Below, piece by piece: positions 34,470 to 45,380 of a stretch of DNA of 64,000 nt. A program made the position numbers and the translations under genes. Source of the stretch: Voacanga thouarsii (lineage: Eukaryota > Streptophyta > Magnoliopsida > Gentianales > Apocynaceae); the NCBI GenBank assembly GCA_026120185.1, contig JANUWF010001937.1, positions 2,790,001-2,854,000 of the forward strand. Direction: 5' to 3'. Position 1 is the stretch's first letter. Each line of letters starts with the position of its first letter. The notes below the pieces were generated by a model. The model saw nothing but the letters and a program-made list of their open reading frames with translations, searched no databases and was not told the DNA's origin.

Positions 34470-34982
34470 CATATGATTTTTTAGGTTCCTCTCAATCCTT
34501 GAAGCAAAAGGATGTCAGTGATGATGTGTTGAGTTTAACATATTTCAAGGAGTTGGATTTTTCAAAGCTCCATCCTAAGAAGTCCTTAGAGGATTGTGGT
34601 AATTTCTACCATTCACCCCATTTAAAAAGGAAGTAACTTAGTTATATATATAGATCATGCCTTGGAAAGTAAGGATTTCTTGTTCCTATCTTTAAAATCT
34701 ACACTACTAGGTTCAAAGGTGAATTTCAATTGTGACAAATCTTTTGAAGGAATAAGTTGTGATTCTCATGTTTACACACTATTTAGACATAATTTACATC
34801 TTTGTATTAGAAAATTGATTTGTATGTCTAAAATGGTGCTACAGAAGGAGGGTTGTGCTTTTACTTTCATTGCAACTACTATTTCCATGAAATTTGTTTT
34901 GTGTTTAGTTTTGTTAAGTGTTTTTTTTTTCCTCCCCCAAATAACGAAAATATTTTTCAGCTTAAGTGTGGGGGAGTGAATC
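34470..34982 (+). pseudogene. Array unknown ORF, internal copy 1 (partial)
   Basis: C-terminal part of the conserved ORF of the array. In frame 34439-34636: SSQSLKQKDVSDDVLSLTYF then ELDFSKLHPKKSLEDCGNFY. After a frameshift, frame 34662-34979 has ESKDFLFLSLKSTLLGS and CDKSFEGISCDSHVYTLFRH. It is cut at the left by the Athila fragment. It ends differently from copies 2 and 3 because of a local deletion. Unknown family. Confidence 0.5.
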
Positions 34983-35498
34983 ATGTCTTTATTTCATTTA
35001 TTAGGATCTTTAGTATTTTTTTTTTGTAGTTTGTTTTCTTGTATTTAAGTGTGTCTTTATTTTGTTATTATTTTTCTTTTGCTTTTATTTGTGTTTTCTT
35101 TTGTAAGTTAAAATAAAGTTGTGTTTTCTTTTGTGTTTTCTTTGAGTGTGCCCTTACATCATGACTTAAGTTGTGCAATTTTTAGATGTATAATTCTTGA
35201 GTTGGTAGGTAGCTTGACTTGTATGATTCATGTTGTCTATATTTTTGCTAGAAGGGTGAAATAATTTTCATAGACTGGAGTATAAAGTTGATTAATTTGA
35301 CGTTAAAAATTTTGTTATGTTTTATCAAATGCTTCAAATTGTAATTGTTTTCAAAGGGTTGGAGGAATAGCAAAAGTTATATATAGAGTTTGAAGGGAAG
35401 TTATAAGCCTTGTTATGATTTTAAAAGAAAAAAAAGCTTATGTTTTCTTTATTACTTTCTTGATTATAGTGTTTTGCCTGAGGCCAAGCAAAACTTCA

Positions 35499-35512
35499 AG
35501 TGTGGGGGAATG
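35499..35512 (+). promoter_or_regulatory. Polypurine tract before LTR1
   Basis: AAGTGTGGGGGAATG ahead of TGATAGGGG. Another AAGTGTGGGGGAG tract lies at 34963-34976. The middle tract of copies 2 and 3 is missing here, together with about 750 bp. Confidence 0.75.
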
Positions 35513-36927
35513 TGATAGGGGCTAAATTCATCACTATTTTCCTAGTTATTTGAGGTTAATTAGATATACTTTTGATTTACTAACTAGGCATATTCCTTCC
35601 TATTTGATATTTTTCTTGTGGAAAGTGTTTTTGACAAATTTGTACATAATTGAATGGATTTCGAGCAGAAAGAGAAAAATTCAAGCATGTACCTGGCACC
35701 AGGTTGGGCCACTGTACTAGGCACCTGTCCAATATGGAAGAAGAGAGAAAAATAGAGCAATATTAAGGGGGCAAACCAGAATGCACTTGGTGCCTGGTAG
35801 GTCAAAGTGACCTGACTCCAAGTTCGGTCTGTTCTATACGAATTTTGTGCACGAATTTAGTATCTTCCTAAGGATTTTGGTATTTTTCGAATCCTACTAG
35901 GCCAAGACTTCTCAAGCAACGAATTTTAGCACCAACGAAGCTTATAAAGACAAGAAAAACACAAGTGAAATGCGTGAAATTCAAGGATCCAATCTAGCTA
36001 CCTATTTTTCAAAGATAAATTCATCACTCAAAGGTGCATTGTTCAAAGAAGGTTTTGAAGAGAAGAAGACGGGCTTGTCTATGAGTTCTATATTTTATCC
36101 TTTGTTTACGTTTCTAGAACATTGATTTGATTAATGTTTTGATTGTAATTGGATATTTTTTTAGAGATTCTGATTTTGAGTTAATTTGGATTTTTATCAA
36201 TCTATTTTTATTCTTTTTATTTAATTACTTGTTATCATTGGTAATTGATACGTTTTCTTCTAATTGACTTTGAAAAGGATGTTAGAAATTTATTGCATTA
36301 ATTTCATATTTATTAAATCTTAATGGACTTGGGAAACGAAGTTAAAACTAAAGAACTAAAGTAATCAATGATTGGTTGATTTCACCTAGAGCAAAGGGTC
36401 ATTGGCTAATTTCATCTTTATAAGGTATAAGTTTAATGCATCTTTTGGTTACTTTGGTTAGAATGGAAAATATGCTAATTTAATCAAGAGATAGTGGTTC
36501 CATAGATTGGGAAAGTAGTGGAGTCTACATAAGTGAATTCATGAATTGGGAAACGATTGAATTTTACTTAAGTTCCTTAATGATACCAAGATGACAATTG
36601 ATGGTGTTGAATGCTAAGTGATTTAATATTATGTTGTCAGGATAATTGTTTAGTTACATGAAATTGCATCCTTCAGTTATATATGTATATTTTGCTTATT
36701 TTTTCTTTTAATTATTTTATCAGTTTATTATGTCGGTTAAATAATGAATGAAAAGTGAATAGTGTGTACTTGTTCCTTGACGATTGATACTCATTAATTC
36801 CTTATACCATGCTTGCAATGAGTATACTTGCTCGTATATTTAATTTAGGATTAATTTTTTAATTAAACCTTGGTGAAGGAATGGATTTAAATTTAATGAT
36901 TTTTGTACACCCAAAATTTACACATCA
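35513..36927 (+). repeat. LTR1 of the array
   Basis: 1415 bp, TGATAGGGGC...ACACATCA, uninterrupted. TATA-like box at 35943-35950; palindrome copies near 35691-35704 (ACCTGGCACCAGGT) and downstream. It is preceded by a polypurine tract and followed by a primer site, so it serves as the 3' LTR of one unit and the 5' LTR of the next. No coding content. Confidence 0.85.
35943..35950 (+). promoter_or_regulatory. TATA box of LTR1
   Basis: GCTTATAAAGACAAG context, kept in LTR2 (39944-39950) and LTR3 (63369-63375). Confidence 0.55.
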
Positions 36928-36933
36928 AGTTTT

Positions 36934-36946
36934 TGTCACCGTTGCC
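36934..36946 (+). promoter_or_regulatory. Primer-binding site after LTR1
   Basis: TGTCACCGTTGCC, near to the tRNA-Asp-type TGGCGCCGTTGCC, six bases after the LTR end. Confidence 0.75.
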
Positions 36947-37264
36947 AGGGAACAATATCATGAAAGTTTGGATTTCATTGATTTAACCATGTTTATATGT
37001 ATATATGTCTACATGTCAATATGTATATATGTTCTTTGTGTAACTAAGTGCCATATCCTGTTGTATGTATAAATGTACCTTAACTATCTAACTTGATTCA
37101 ATATTGTACTATGCCTATATGATACTAACAATATTTGTAAATGTCACTAACTTTTGTACTTTTAAGTACTTTGTGGATATTTAAGTCTTTTTATTCATAT
37201 TTGATTTTTTAACTAAGTCTTTATTTTTCTTTTCTTTTCGATTTGATTTTTGTTTTCTTTTAAG

Positions 37265-38089
37265 TGTGAGGTTGACATCATCACAGACAATTATTTTTTG
37301 GGACAAGATCAAATGAGTTACATTGCTGATAGATTGGCAAAGTTAGAAGCTTACACTGATGTTTTTAGTGAGACGTCATTAGAAGCATTAGTGAATTCTT
37401 TTGTTGCCAATACAAATTCATCTGTTAAGTGGCGTGAAGAAGCTTCCCAATGATTGTGAGATCAAAGGACACAATTAGCTACGATTATTAAGGAGACTCA
37501 TGAGTTCATGTTGGCCCGTACAATCAATCTTGGAGAAGAAAGAGGCTATGAGGAACAATTGCACGATGTGACAAGAGAGGTATTCAATTCTACTCTATGA
37601 CCTAATAATTCTAACTTCTCTTTGTAACATAATTTTCTAGGTTCCTCTCTATCCATGAAGCATAAGGATGCCAATGATAATGTGTTGAGTTTAACATACC
37701 TCATGGAGTTGGATTTTTCAAAGCTACATTCTAAGAAGTCCTTAGAGGATGATGGTAATTTCTACCCTTCACCCTAGCTAAAGGGAGGTAACTTAGTTAT
37801 TGTAGATCATGCCTTAGAAAGTAAGGATTTCATGTTCCCATCTTTAAAATCTGCACTGCTAGGTTCAAAGAGGAATTTCAAATGTGACAAATCTTTTGAA
37901 GGGATAAGTGGTTATTCTCATGTTTACACACAATTTAGACATAATTTACATCTTTGTGTTGAAAAATTGATTTGTATCTCTAAAAAGGTGCTACGAAAGG
38001 AGATTCATGCATTTACTTTCATTGCAACTACTATTTTCTATGAACCCTTCATTTTTCGAAACATTCATCGTGCCTATCTTTTACTTTAA
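37265..38089 (+). pseudogene. Array unknown ORF, internal copy 2
   Basis: The frame starts around 37270 (ITDNYFLGQDQMSYIADRLA), is open to 37453, and has stops at 37451, near 37457 and near 37598. It continues with EETHEFMLARTI-type text, SMKHKDANDNVLSLTYL and ELDFSKLHSKKSLED. From 37832 to 38089 it is open, with LKSALLGSKRNFKCDKSFEGIS, YSHVYTQFRHNLHLC and a C-terminal HRAYLLL shared with copy 3. The protein would be about 270 residues, with no zinc knuckle, signal peptide or polymerase motif. A divergent gag or a captured host segment are the main options; I do not recognise it. Confidence 0.5.
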
Positions 38090-39512
38090 GCTTTAATCTA
38101 TTTTCCAAGGGTTTGATGAGGAAGCATGATGAGCGGAAAGTGTTTATATCTTTGTTTCGTGTTTGATTTTGTTAAGTGTTTTGTTTTTTCTCTCCAAAAT
38201 TAGGAAAATATTTTCCAGCTTAAGTGTGGGGGAGTGAGTCGTGTCTTTATTTGCTTTCTTAGCATTTGTAGAATTTTTCTTTAGTTTGTTTTCTTGTATT
38301 TAATTGTGTCCTTATTTTGTTATTATTTTTCTTGTGCTTTTATTTGTGTTTTCTTTTGTAGGTCGGAATAAAGTCCTATTGGACAAACTCTTCTTTCTTT
38401 TCCAAGTTTGAACATTTATTGGAGGCTATTGCACTTGGAGAGTATTGCTTAACTGCCCCTGAATTATTTTTGGTCTCCTTGGCTTTGCTTTTATTGTTAT
38501 ATTTTTTGCCATTAAGGAGAATGTCTAGTTTAGGTGGGGCGGGGGAAGAGTTTTTCATTGAATATATTTTCCATATACATTTTTGCTGAACTTTTTGTGA
38601 AATTTTTCAAAATTTTTTTCTTTTATCAACGAAATGGTTTATTGGATGAGATATTTTAAGACTTGAGATTTTGGGTTAATCTTGTTTATGCATTAGTGTT
38701 TGAGTATTATTTGATTCCTCTAGTTTGAACATGGAGACTATGATGAATGTGGGAAAAGTTGTTGGCCAACTCGTGTATTATGGGATTAAACTTTGCTTCT
38801 CTTTAAGTTGTGATAAGGAATATGAGGAAAAAAATTATTTTTGAGTGGAAAAATTGTGGAAAATTGTTGATTTTAACTTGAAGATTGAGAAAGATCAGTT
38901 AATTGTTGTTTCATCTTTGAGGGTGAAGAAAAATATTTTTGGTTGATTATGGTGTCCAATGCGAATAATGAAGAAAAATCCACTTTCTTGAGACTATTAG
39001 TTCCCAAAGGCGAATGAAAGAAAAATTTTTTGAAAAAATGATGAATGATGAATATAAGGGGGCCAATACAATGCGCGAAGAGAAATCCATTCACTTAAGG
39101 CTATCAATTCCCAAGGTCATTGAAAAAAATTGAGAAAATATTTGAGTATTTTCATTACATCATGACTTAAGTTGTACAATTTTTAGATGTATAATGGTTG
39201 AGTTTGTAGGTAGCTTGACTTGTATGATTCATGTTGTCTATATTTTTGCTTGAAGGGTGAAATAATTTTCTTATACTAGAGTCTAAACTTGATTAATTTG
39301 ACATCAAGAGTTTTATTATGCCTTATCAAATGTTTCAAATTGTAATTATTTTCAAAGGGTTGGATGAATGGCAAAAATTCTATATAGAGTTTGAAGGGAA
39401 GTTATAAGCCTTGTTATGATTTTGAAAAAATAAAAGCTTGTGTTTTCTTGATTATTTTCTTCATTTAAGTATTTTACTTGAGGACAAATAAATGTTCAAG
39501 TGTGGGGGAATG
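38090..39512 (+). other. 3' part of internal domain 2 with polypurine tracts
   Basis: Non-coding. Purine tracts at 38219-38234 (TAAGTGTGGGGGAGTG), 38529-38550 (a GGTGGGGCGGGGGAAGAG variant) and 39499-39512 (directly before LTR2). ORFs such as 38873-39094 minus are chance frames. Two copies of an AAATCCA.TCACTT.AG..CTAT.A.TTCCCAA.G segment lie near 38978 and 39088. Confidence 0.6.
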
Positions 39513-41931
39513 TGATAGGGGCTAAATTCATCACTATTTTTCTAGTTATTTGAGTTTAATTTGATATACTTTTGATGCAATAATAAGGCATATTCCTTCC
39601 TATTTGATATTTTACTTGTGGAAAGTATTTTTGATAAATTTGTACAGAATTGAGTGGATTTTGAGTAAAAATGGAAACATTCTAGCATGTACCTGCCGCC
39701 AGGTCTGGCCACTACACCAGGTGCTAGGTCCAATCTGGACGAATAGAGTAAAATAGAGGAATGTTGAGGGGGCAAATCAGAATTCACCTGGCACCATGTA
39801 GGTCGAAGTGATCTGGCACCAAGTCCGGTCTGTTCTGTATGAATTTTGTGCTTGACTTTGGTATCTTTCAAAGGATTTTGGTATTTTCTGAATCCTCCTC
39901 GGTCAAGACTTCTCAAGCAATGAATTTTAGCATCAAGGAAGCTTATAAAGGCAAGAAAAACACAAGAGAAATGTGTGACTTCATGGATCCAAGCTAGCAA
40001 TCTAATTTTCAAAGACAAATTTACCACTCAAAGGAGCGTTGTTTAAAGGAGGTTTTAAACAGAAGAAGAAGGGCTTGTCTATGAGTTATATCTTTTATCC
40101 TTTATTTACTTTTCTAAAACAATAATGTTCTTAATATTTGGATTGTAATTAGATATTATTTTATAGATTATGATTTTGAGTTAATTGGGATTTTGATCAA
40201 TCTATTGTTATTCTTGGTACTTGATTACTTGTTAACATTGGTTATCCATGAACTTTCTTCTAATTGACTTAGGAAACGCTGTTAGAAGTTTATTATATTG
40301 ATTTCATATTTGTTAAATCTTAATGGACTTGCAAGCCAAAGTTAAGATTAAAGAACTAAAATAATCAAAGATTGGTTGATTTCACCTAGAGTATAATTAG
40401 CTAATTTCATGTTTATGAGGTATGAGTTAAATGCATCTTTTGGTTGCTTTGGTTTCATTGAAAAATCTGCTAAATTAATCAAGAGATAGTGGTTCCATGG
40501 AATGGGGAAAAAAATGGAGTCTACATAAGTGAATTCACGTCTTGGAAAACGATTGCATTTTACTCAAGTTCCTTCATGATGCCAAGATGACAACTGATTG
40601 TGATGAATATTAAGTGATTCAGTATTATATTTATAAGATAATAGTCTAGTTACATGAAAATGCATCCTTGATATATGTATATTTTGCTTATTTTTCCTTT
40701 TCATTATTTTATCTCTTTATTGTGTTGGTTAAACAATGAATGAAAAGTGAATAGCGTGTACTTACTCCCTTGAGGGTCAACATGTTGGATTGTATGCCCT
40801 CTTAGACTAGGTTTCTGATGTAAAATCGAATTATTTAATAAAAGAATTCATTTTCAGAAATTGTTTGTGAATTTACTTTTTGTTTGTGCATGATTTTCGT
40901 TTGGAACAGACTCATTGTGTTTAAATAAGTGATCCATGTGAATGGTGGTCTTTCCCAGTAAGGTATGGATCACGGGTTATTTAACACATAAACATTTGTT
41001 CTTAACCTATTGATGAGACTGGGAACCTCATCATGTTTAGGTTATTATGTTATGAATTCCAAATGGGGAATGGCTTACCTTTAGCCAGTGGGTAGTCCAC
41101 TCACTTCATGACATAAGCGTATTTCGAATACGTAGAACATGACCTGTAGTAGTGGTTTCTCAAAGTACTATATGGTAGAAACCTAGACTACTACCGCTAC
41201 AGCGTGGACTAGTACTCTACGACTTGAGTATGAGTTGGTGGTCTAGCGAGGCTGGAAGCATATACTTTGATTTGCTGTAGTTGAGGTTCTATCATAGGGC
41301 CAATATACTTGTATGTTGGGTATGTATGACTAGTTAGTTAAGACAGACTTATGCATGATAGTTTCTGCACTATATCGCCCCTTGTGGTTGTTCGAATGGT
41401 CTAAATTATCCAAGGCCCTGGGAAACATGACTTGGATGTTTGCTTTAGGGTAGCTCCCTTAGAAAGCGGAAATGCTCCAGGAAGTCGTGGATCATTGGAC
41501 TAGAAGCCTAAGGATGGTAGATGTCATTTAGAGGGGTGTTAGTACACTTCTTCCTCTCTAAATGTACGGCGATGTGTAGAGGGGTATTTTAGTCATTTCA
41601 CCTGTAGGTCGGAGACTTTGTTAACGCAGCATTGTCCTTGGGGTCAATATTTCCTTATGGTGATATTAGGAAATATTTAAAATGCAAAATACAGCTATTT
41701 ATATAGCAGGGTATTTTGGTCATTTTAGCAGCCAAGGCAATATGTCTTTTTTGTCCTCGGGATAGCCCGTAAGTCCTAACTATTTTTGGGTTGAGGAATT
41801 GGTCTCAGTTGAAGAAGATTTTGTTTTATTTTGTTTTATTCAGGATGTCTAATTTATTATTGGATTGGAATAAAATAAATAAATAAATAAATAAAATAGG
41901 AGTTGAGAGAAATTAATTATCTAGTTTATTT

Positions 41932-42193
41932 GGTTAATTAATTATTCAGGGCCTAGGTCCAATATGAATAATTAAGAAATTAACCTGGGCTTAAACTAGG
42001 GGAAATAATTAATGTTTAATTATTTATTGGGTTATTTATGTAGGCCCAAGAAATAAATAATTAAAGATTAATTATTATGGTTCATTTGGGCTCATTAATT
42101 ATTTATTGGGTTACTTATGTAAGCCCAGAAAATAAATAATTAATAATATTTATTATTTTGGCCCTTTTGGGTCCAAGAAAAATAATAAATATT
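41932..42193. repeat. Four consecutive AT-rich inverted repeats in the C3 LTR
   Basis: Stem pairs: 41932-41947/41970-41985 (GGTTAATTAATTATTC and its complement with a 4-base bulge); 42015-42031/42044-42064 (TTTAATTATTTATTGGG/CCCAAGAAATAAATAATTAAA); 42094-42110/42124-42144; 42146-42162/42173-42193. The same layout recurs in the 3' LTR (about 49655-49915) and, more decayed, in C1 (19900-20100, 27410-27610). Confidence 0.7.
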
Positions 42194-42579
42194 TATCTGG
42201 CCCAATAGCTTGGACCTTAGGGTTTTTTCCAGATACGGTTAAGAGGAGTTTAAGGTTAGGCCAAACTGTTTCTCAGGATAACATCCGGGTATTTTGAAAT
42301 CCCGGGGATATGTTTATCAGAGATTGAGAGACCTAGTTTAGGCAAAAAACCTAAACAACTATTTGAAAAGGAAAACCCCTAATTTTTCCTTTCCCAAGCC
42401 ACACCACACGTGGGTCTCTCTCTCTCAAGGTCTCTCTCCTTCTTCTTGTTTTTCTCTTGTTCTTTGCTAATCAATAGCGAAAGAACTAAGGAGTTTTGAG
42501 ATCGTTCCTCTTCACCATAGTCTTCACCAACTAGAGGTTAGGCTGAGGAATATCCCGAGAGCTGGAGAGCTAAGCGTTA

Positions 42580-42706
42580 ATGCAAACAAGACGAAGTCGA
42601 AGGCTAGCGGGTGTTCAACCGGAAGCTCCTTCAAGTGTGCAAAGCGAGGTGATTCCAGCCGTTCAATCTATTCCTACGCAACCTAGGAGGGTTAAGGAAC
42701 GCAAAT
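42580..42706 (+). CDS. Putative LTR-encoded leader exon, C3 5' LTR copy
   Basis: ATG frame of 42 codons plus one base: MQTRRSRRLAGVQPEAPSSV..., ending QPRRVKERK. In the 3' LTR copy (50293-50419) the frame ends at AAAG|GTATGA, a good donor in phase 1. In this 5' LTR the same place reads AAATGGATGA, so the GT is lost. Spliced to the AG at 44561-44562, the joint codon would be GAA and lead into EIVGGSFSPLAVIL of gag, which itself has no ATG. The peptide is basic at both ends and would form the N-terminus of gag. Inferred, not proven. Confidence 0.5.
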
Positions 42707-42812
42707 GGATGATCTTCACGCTTCCGCATGGCCTTTATGGCTCGCGGTTTAATTTTTCTCTCTGGTTTTTTTTCTCGTCCATGGCTCCCTGTTTCTGCAG
42801 TTCCCATCAAAG

Positions 42813-42824
42813 TGGTATCAGATC
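42813..42824 (+). promoter_or_regulatory. Primer-binding site of C3
   Basis: TGGTATCAGATC, nearly the initiator tRNA-Met site, three bases after the LTR end. It lies inside the putative intron, so only unspliced RNA could be copied. Confidence 0.88.
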
Positions 42825-44562
42825 CATTGGTTTTGCTCAATATAGGGAGCATGGTAGTTAATAAAATGGAGAAGATGATTATACCTATGATCCTTCGCTG
42901 TTTTGGTATGGGATAGGCTTGATGTAAGCTTCACCGTTTGAAGCATAGGAGCATACTGTAAATTTTTGGCTTTGATGTTTTAATTGTGTAAACCCAATTT
43001 TAATGGGTATAGGTGGTTGTGGTTATGTTTTGGATGAGTTTTTATAAGTAAAAATGTCCAAAGAAGCCAAAGAAGACAGAAAAAATAAAAAAAAAATGCT
43101 CTGCAAATTCGCGCGGTGAAAAACGAAGAAGATGACACTGTTCATAAGCCGCCGCGTGGAGCCGAGCCGCTTCTGTTCTGTGAGTGGAGCCGTGCTTCTG
43201 GAGCCGCGAAGCCGAGCCAATTAGGAGGTGATTTGAGCCGAATTCAATTGCAAATTTTGCAATTGAATTCGTTTGGCTTTCGGGTTCGCGCGCGAGTCAG
43301 AGGAGATCCAACCGAGGCAGCTCGCGGGCTGAATCGTGGAGGAGAACCGGGAGCGGGTCGCGGGCGAAGTCCACGGGTCGTGGCTGGCGTGCAATCTGGT
43401 GCGGCGCGGTGCAGTGGACCGCCAGAGTTTTTTCTGCAATTTTTTTTTATTGTTTTTCCTTTTTCGTTTTGGGTCCTATACCAGGTGAAGTTAATATTTT
43501 TGCAATATTTATATTCTTGGAATATATTTGCATGAAAAATATTAGTAAGGGATTTTAGGATTAAACAAGATCATTAATTAATTAATTAATGTGTTTAATT
43601 CTATTATTTGGGCACTTAGGTTTAAAAAATAGAAAAGCATGAAAACGTTTATTGTTTTCTAGCATGCTATTTTTTTATGTACCTATGTGTGCTTTTCCTC
43701 AAAGACCAAAGTCTTTGGGAACCTTTTGTTTTGGCAAGGAAAAATATTTTTCTTTAAAAACTAAATGGTTATTTTAATTGGTACAAAAATTAATCCTTAA
43801 ATATTTTCTCAAAGGATTTAATCCTTGACATAGAAAATATATTGGATTTAGATATTTTTGTAAATTAAAATGGAGAGCTATTTTGTTTTGTTTTGGACTA
43901 GAAAAATGATTTTGTCAAATAAACTTGAGACCAAAGTCTCTAGAAAGTTATAATTGGAAAATTTTTGAAATCATTAAGTTTTAACTTATATAAAATTAGT
44001 CCATAGAGGAAATCTCTCAAAGGATATAAGCATTGACATAGAGATTTTATTGGACTTAGATATTTTATTTTTGAGTTAAGAAAAACTTAATGAAATTTTC
44101 AAAAGGATATTTTCCAGAAAACCTTTATTTTAAAAGACTAAGTGTGAGAGGGGTTCCAACGGCCCCACGGCTTCCATCACGGTCCTCATTAAAGACCGTG
44201 GATCCCCTCGCGTCACCCTGGGAGTGAACCCGTATAGGATGGGGATGCCACAAGGATCTAGATCTAATGGAAGGATGTAATTAATAACCCGGGGCACGTA
44301 CTATGATCGGCCAGCCCACGTTGGAGGTTATAGTCCGAGGTATGTCCATAGGAAATGAGAGGAAACGGCCATCCCACGATGGAGTTATTCTCTAGATCAT
44401 TACCTAGAAGCGAAATTAATTTGTGGTGGTTAATACACTTAGCTTAGGAAACTGTTAATCTTCCCAAGAAGCTATGTCAGTTTTCCTAAGAGCCAAATTA
44501 TTTTCAGTGCACAAATTTTATTTTTCACAAACTAATTTCTTTCTTTTATTTTCGATTTTCAG
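42825..44562 (+). other. C3 leader (putative intron) with GC-rich block and palindrome
   Basis: 1.74 kb without a convincing gene. 43105-43435 is GC-rich with repeated GAGCCG words and holds a 31-bp perfect inverted repeat at 43240-43270 (14-bp arms GAATTCAATTGCAA, 3-bp loop). The 139-residue ORF 43116-43535 has no support in C1. The 3' end, ACTAAT (44531-44536), a pyrimidine run and TTTTCAG (44556-44562), looks like a complete plant 3' splice site just before gag. Confidence 0.6.
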
Positions 44563-45380
44563 AAATTGTGGGAGGTTCTTTTAGTCCATTGGCCGTTATT
44601 CTCAGGGAGACTAAGTTAACGGGTCCAAACTATGTGGACTGGAAAAGGAATCTGTACATAATACTCACAGACGAGGAGTATAAGTATGTCATTTACGAAA
44701 CCTGCCCTGTTATCGGGGAAGGTTCCACCGCTGAAGAGCGAGAGGTTGAAAAGGCATGGAAGAAAGCTGACGAAATGGCACGTTACTATATGTTAGCTTC
44801 CATGTCTAATGTGCTCCAGTAAAAACACGAGCACATGGCTTCTGCATATGACATAAGTCAATCGTTAGCAACTATGTTCGCGGACAAGAGCAGGCCCGCA
44901 AGGCAGGAGGCTCTTCAAACAATTGTAAACACTAAGATGGCTGAGGGAGCATCAGTCCGAGAGCATATGCTCAAGATGATTGCTGCTTTCGAGGAGGCAG
45001 AAATCTTAGGGGCTGTCATTGACCCCGAGAGCCAAGTGGACATGGTTCTCGAATCTCTACCGGGCTCTTTCACTCAGTTCAAGTTAAACTATAACATGAA
45101 CAAGTTGAACATGAGTTTGACTGAACTGATGAAGGAGCTCCAGATGGCGGAGAAGGTCATGAAGCCGCAGTCTAAGGCCATGATTGCTAAGGCCTCTTCT
45201 TCAAGAACTGGGCCTAAGCCCAGAAACTTCAAGAAGAAGAAGGGGAATGCAGCAGCCCAGCCCAAGAACCAGCCCAAGGACAAACCAAAGGGCAAGTGCT
45301 TCAAGTGTGGAAAGAAGGGACACTGGAAAAAAGAGTGTCCAGATCTTCGAGCAAAGAAAAACCCCACAGGTAATGTTTAC
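44563..45380 (+). pseudogene. C3 gag, one in-frame stop
   Basis: The frame starts at the acceptor-like AG with EIVGGSFSPLAVIL. The first in-frame start would be GTG (44568), since ATG is absent. Domains: KLTGPNYVDWKRNLYIIL (about residue 20), a TAA stop at 44820-44822 within the LQ.KHEHMA block (Ser in relatives), capsid helices (MLKMIAAFEEAEILGAVID, MNKLNMSLTELMKELQ), a Lys/Pro-rich stretch, and an intact CCHC knuckle CFKCGKKGHWKKEC at 45297-45338. Apart from the stop it is well preserved. It would package RNA in cytoplasmic particles. Confidence 0.85.

Larger units (their letters stand above)
40783..42809 (+). repeat. 5' LTR of C3
   Basis: 2027 bp, TGTTGGATTGTATGCCC...CCCATCA. It holds an AAAT microsatellite (about 41868-41896), a series of AT-rich inverted repeats (41932-42193), a TATA-like TATTTATATAGC near 41694, and the leader-exon frame (42580-42706). 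Confidence 0.92.

Noticed and set aside
39542..40027. 161-residue minus-strand ORF
   Set aside because: Lies in LTR2; the related stretches of LTR1 and LTR3 do not keep the frame.
43116..43535. 139-residue ORF in the C3 leader
   Set aside because: Composition follows the GC-rich block; the matching C1 region does not keep the frame, and the ORF runs across the region read as intron.
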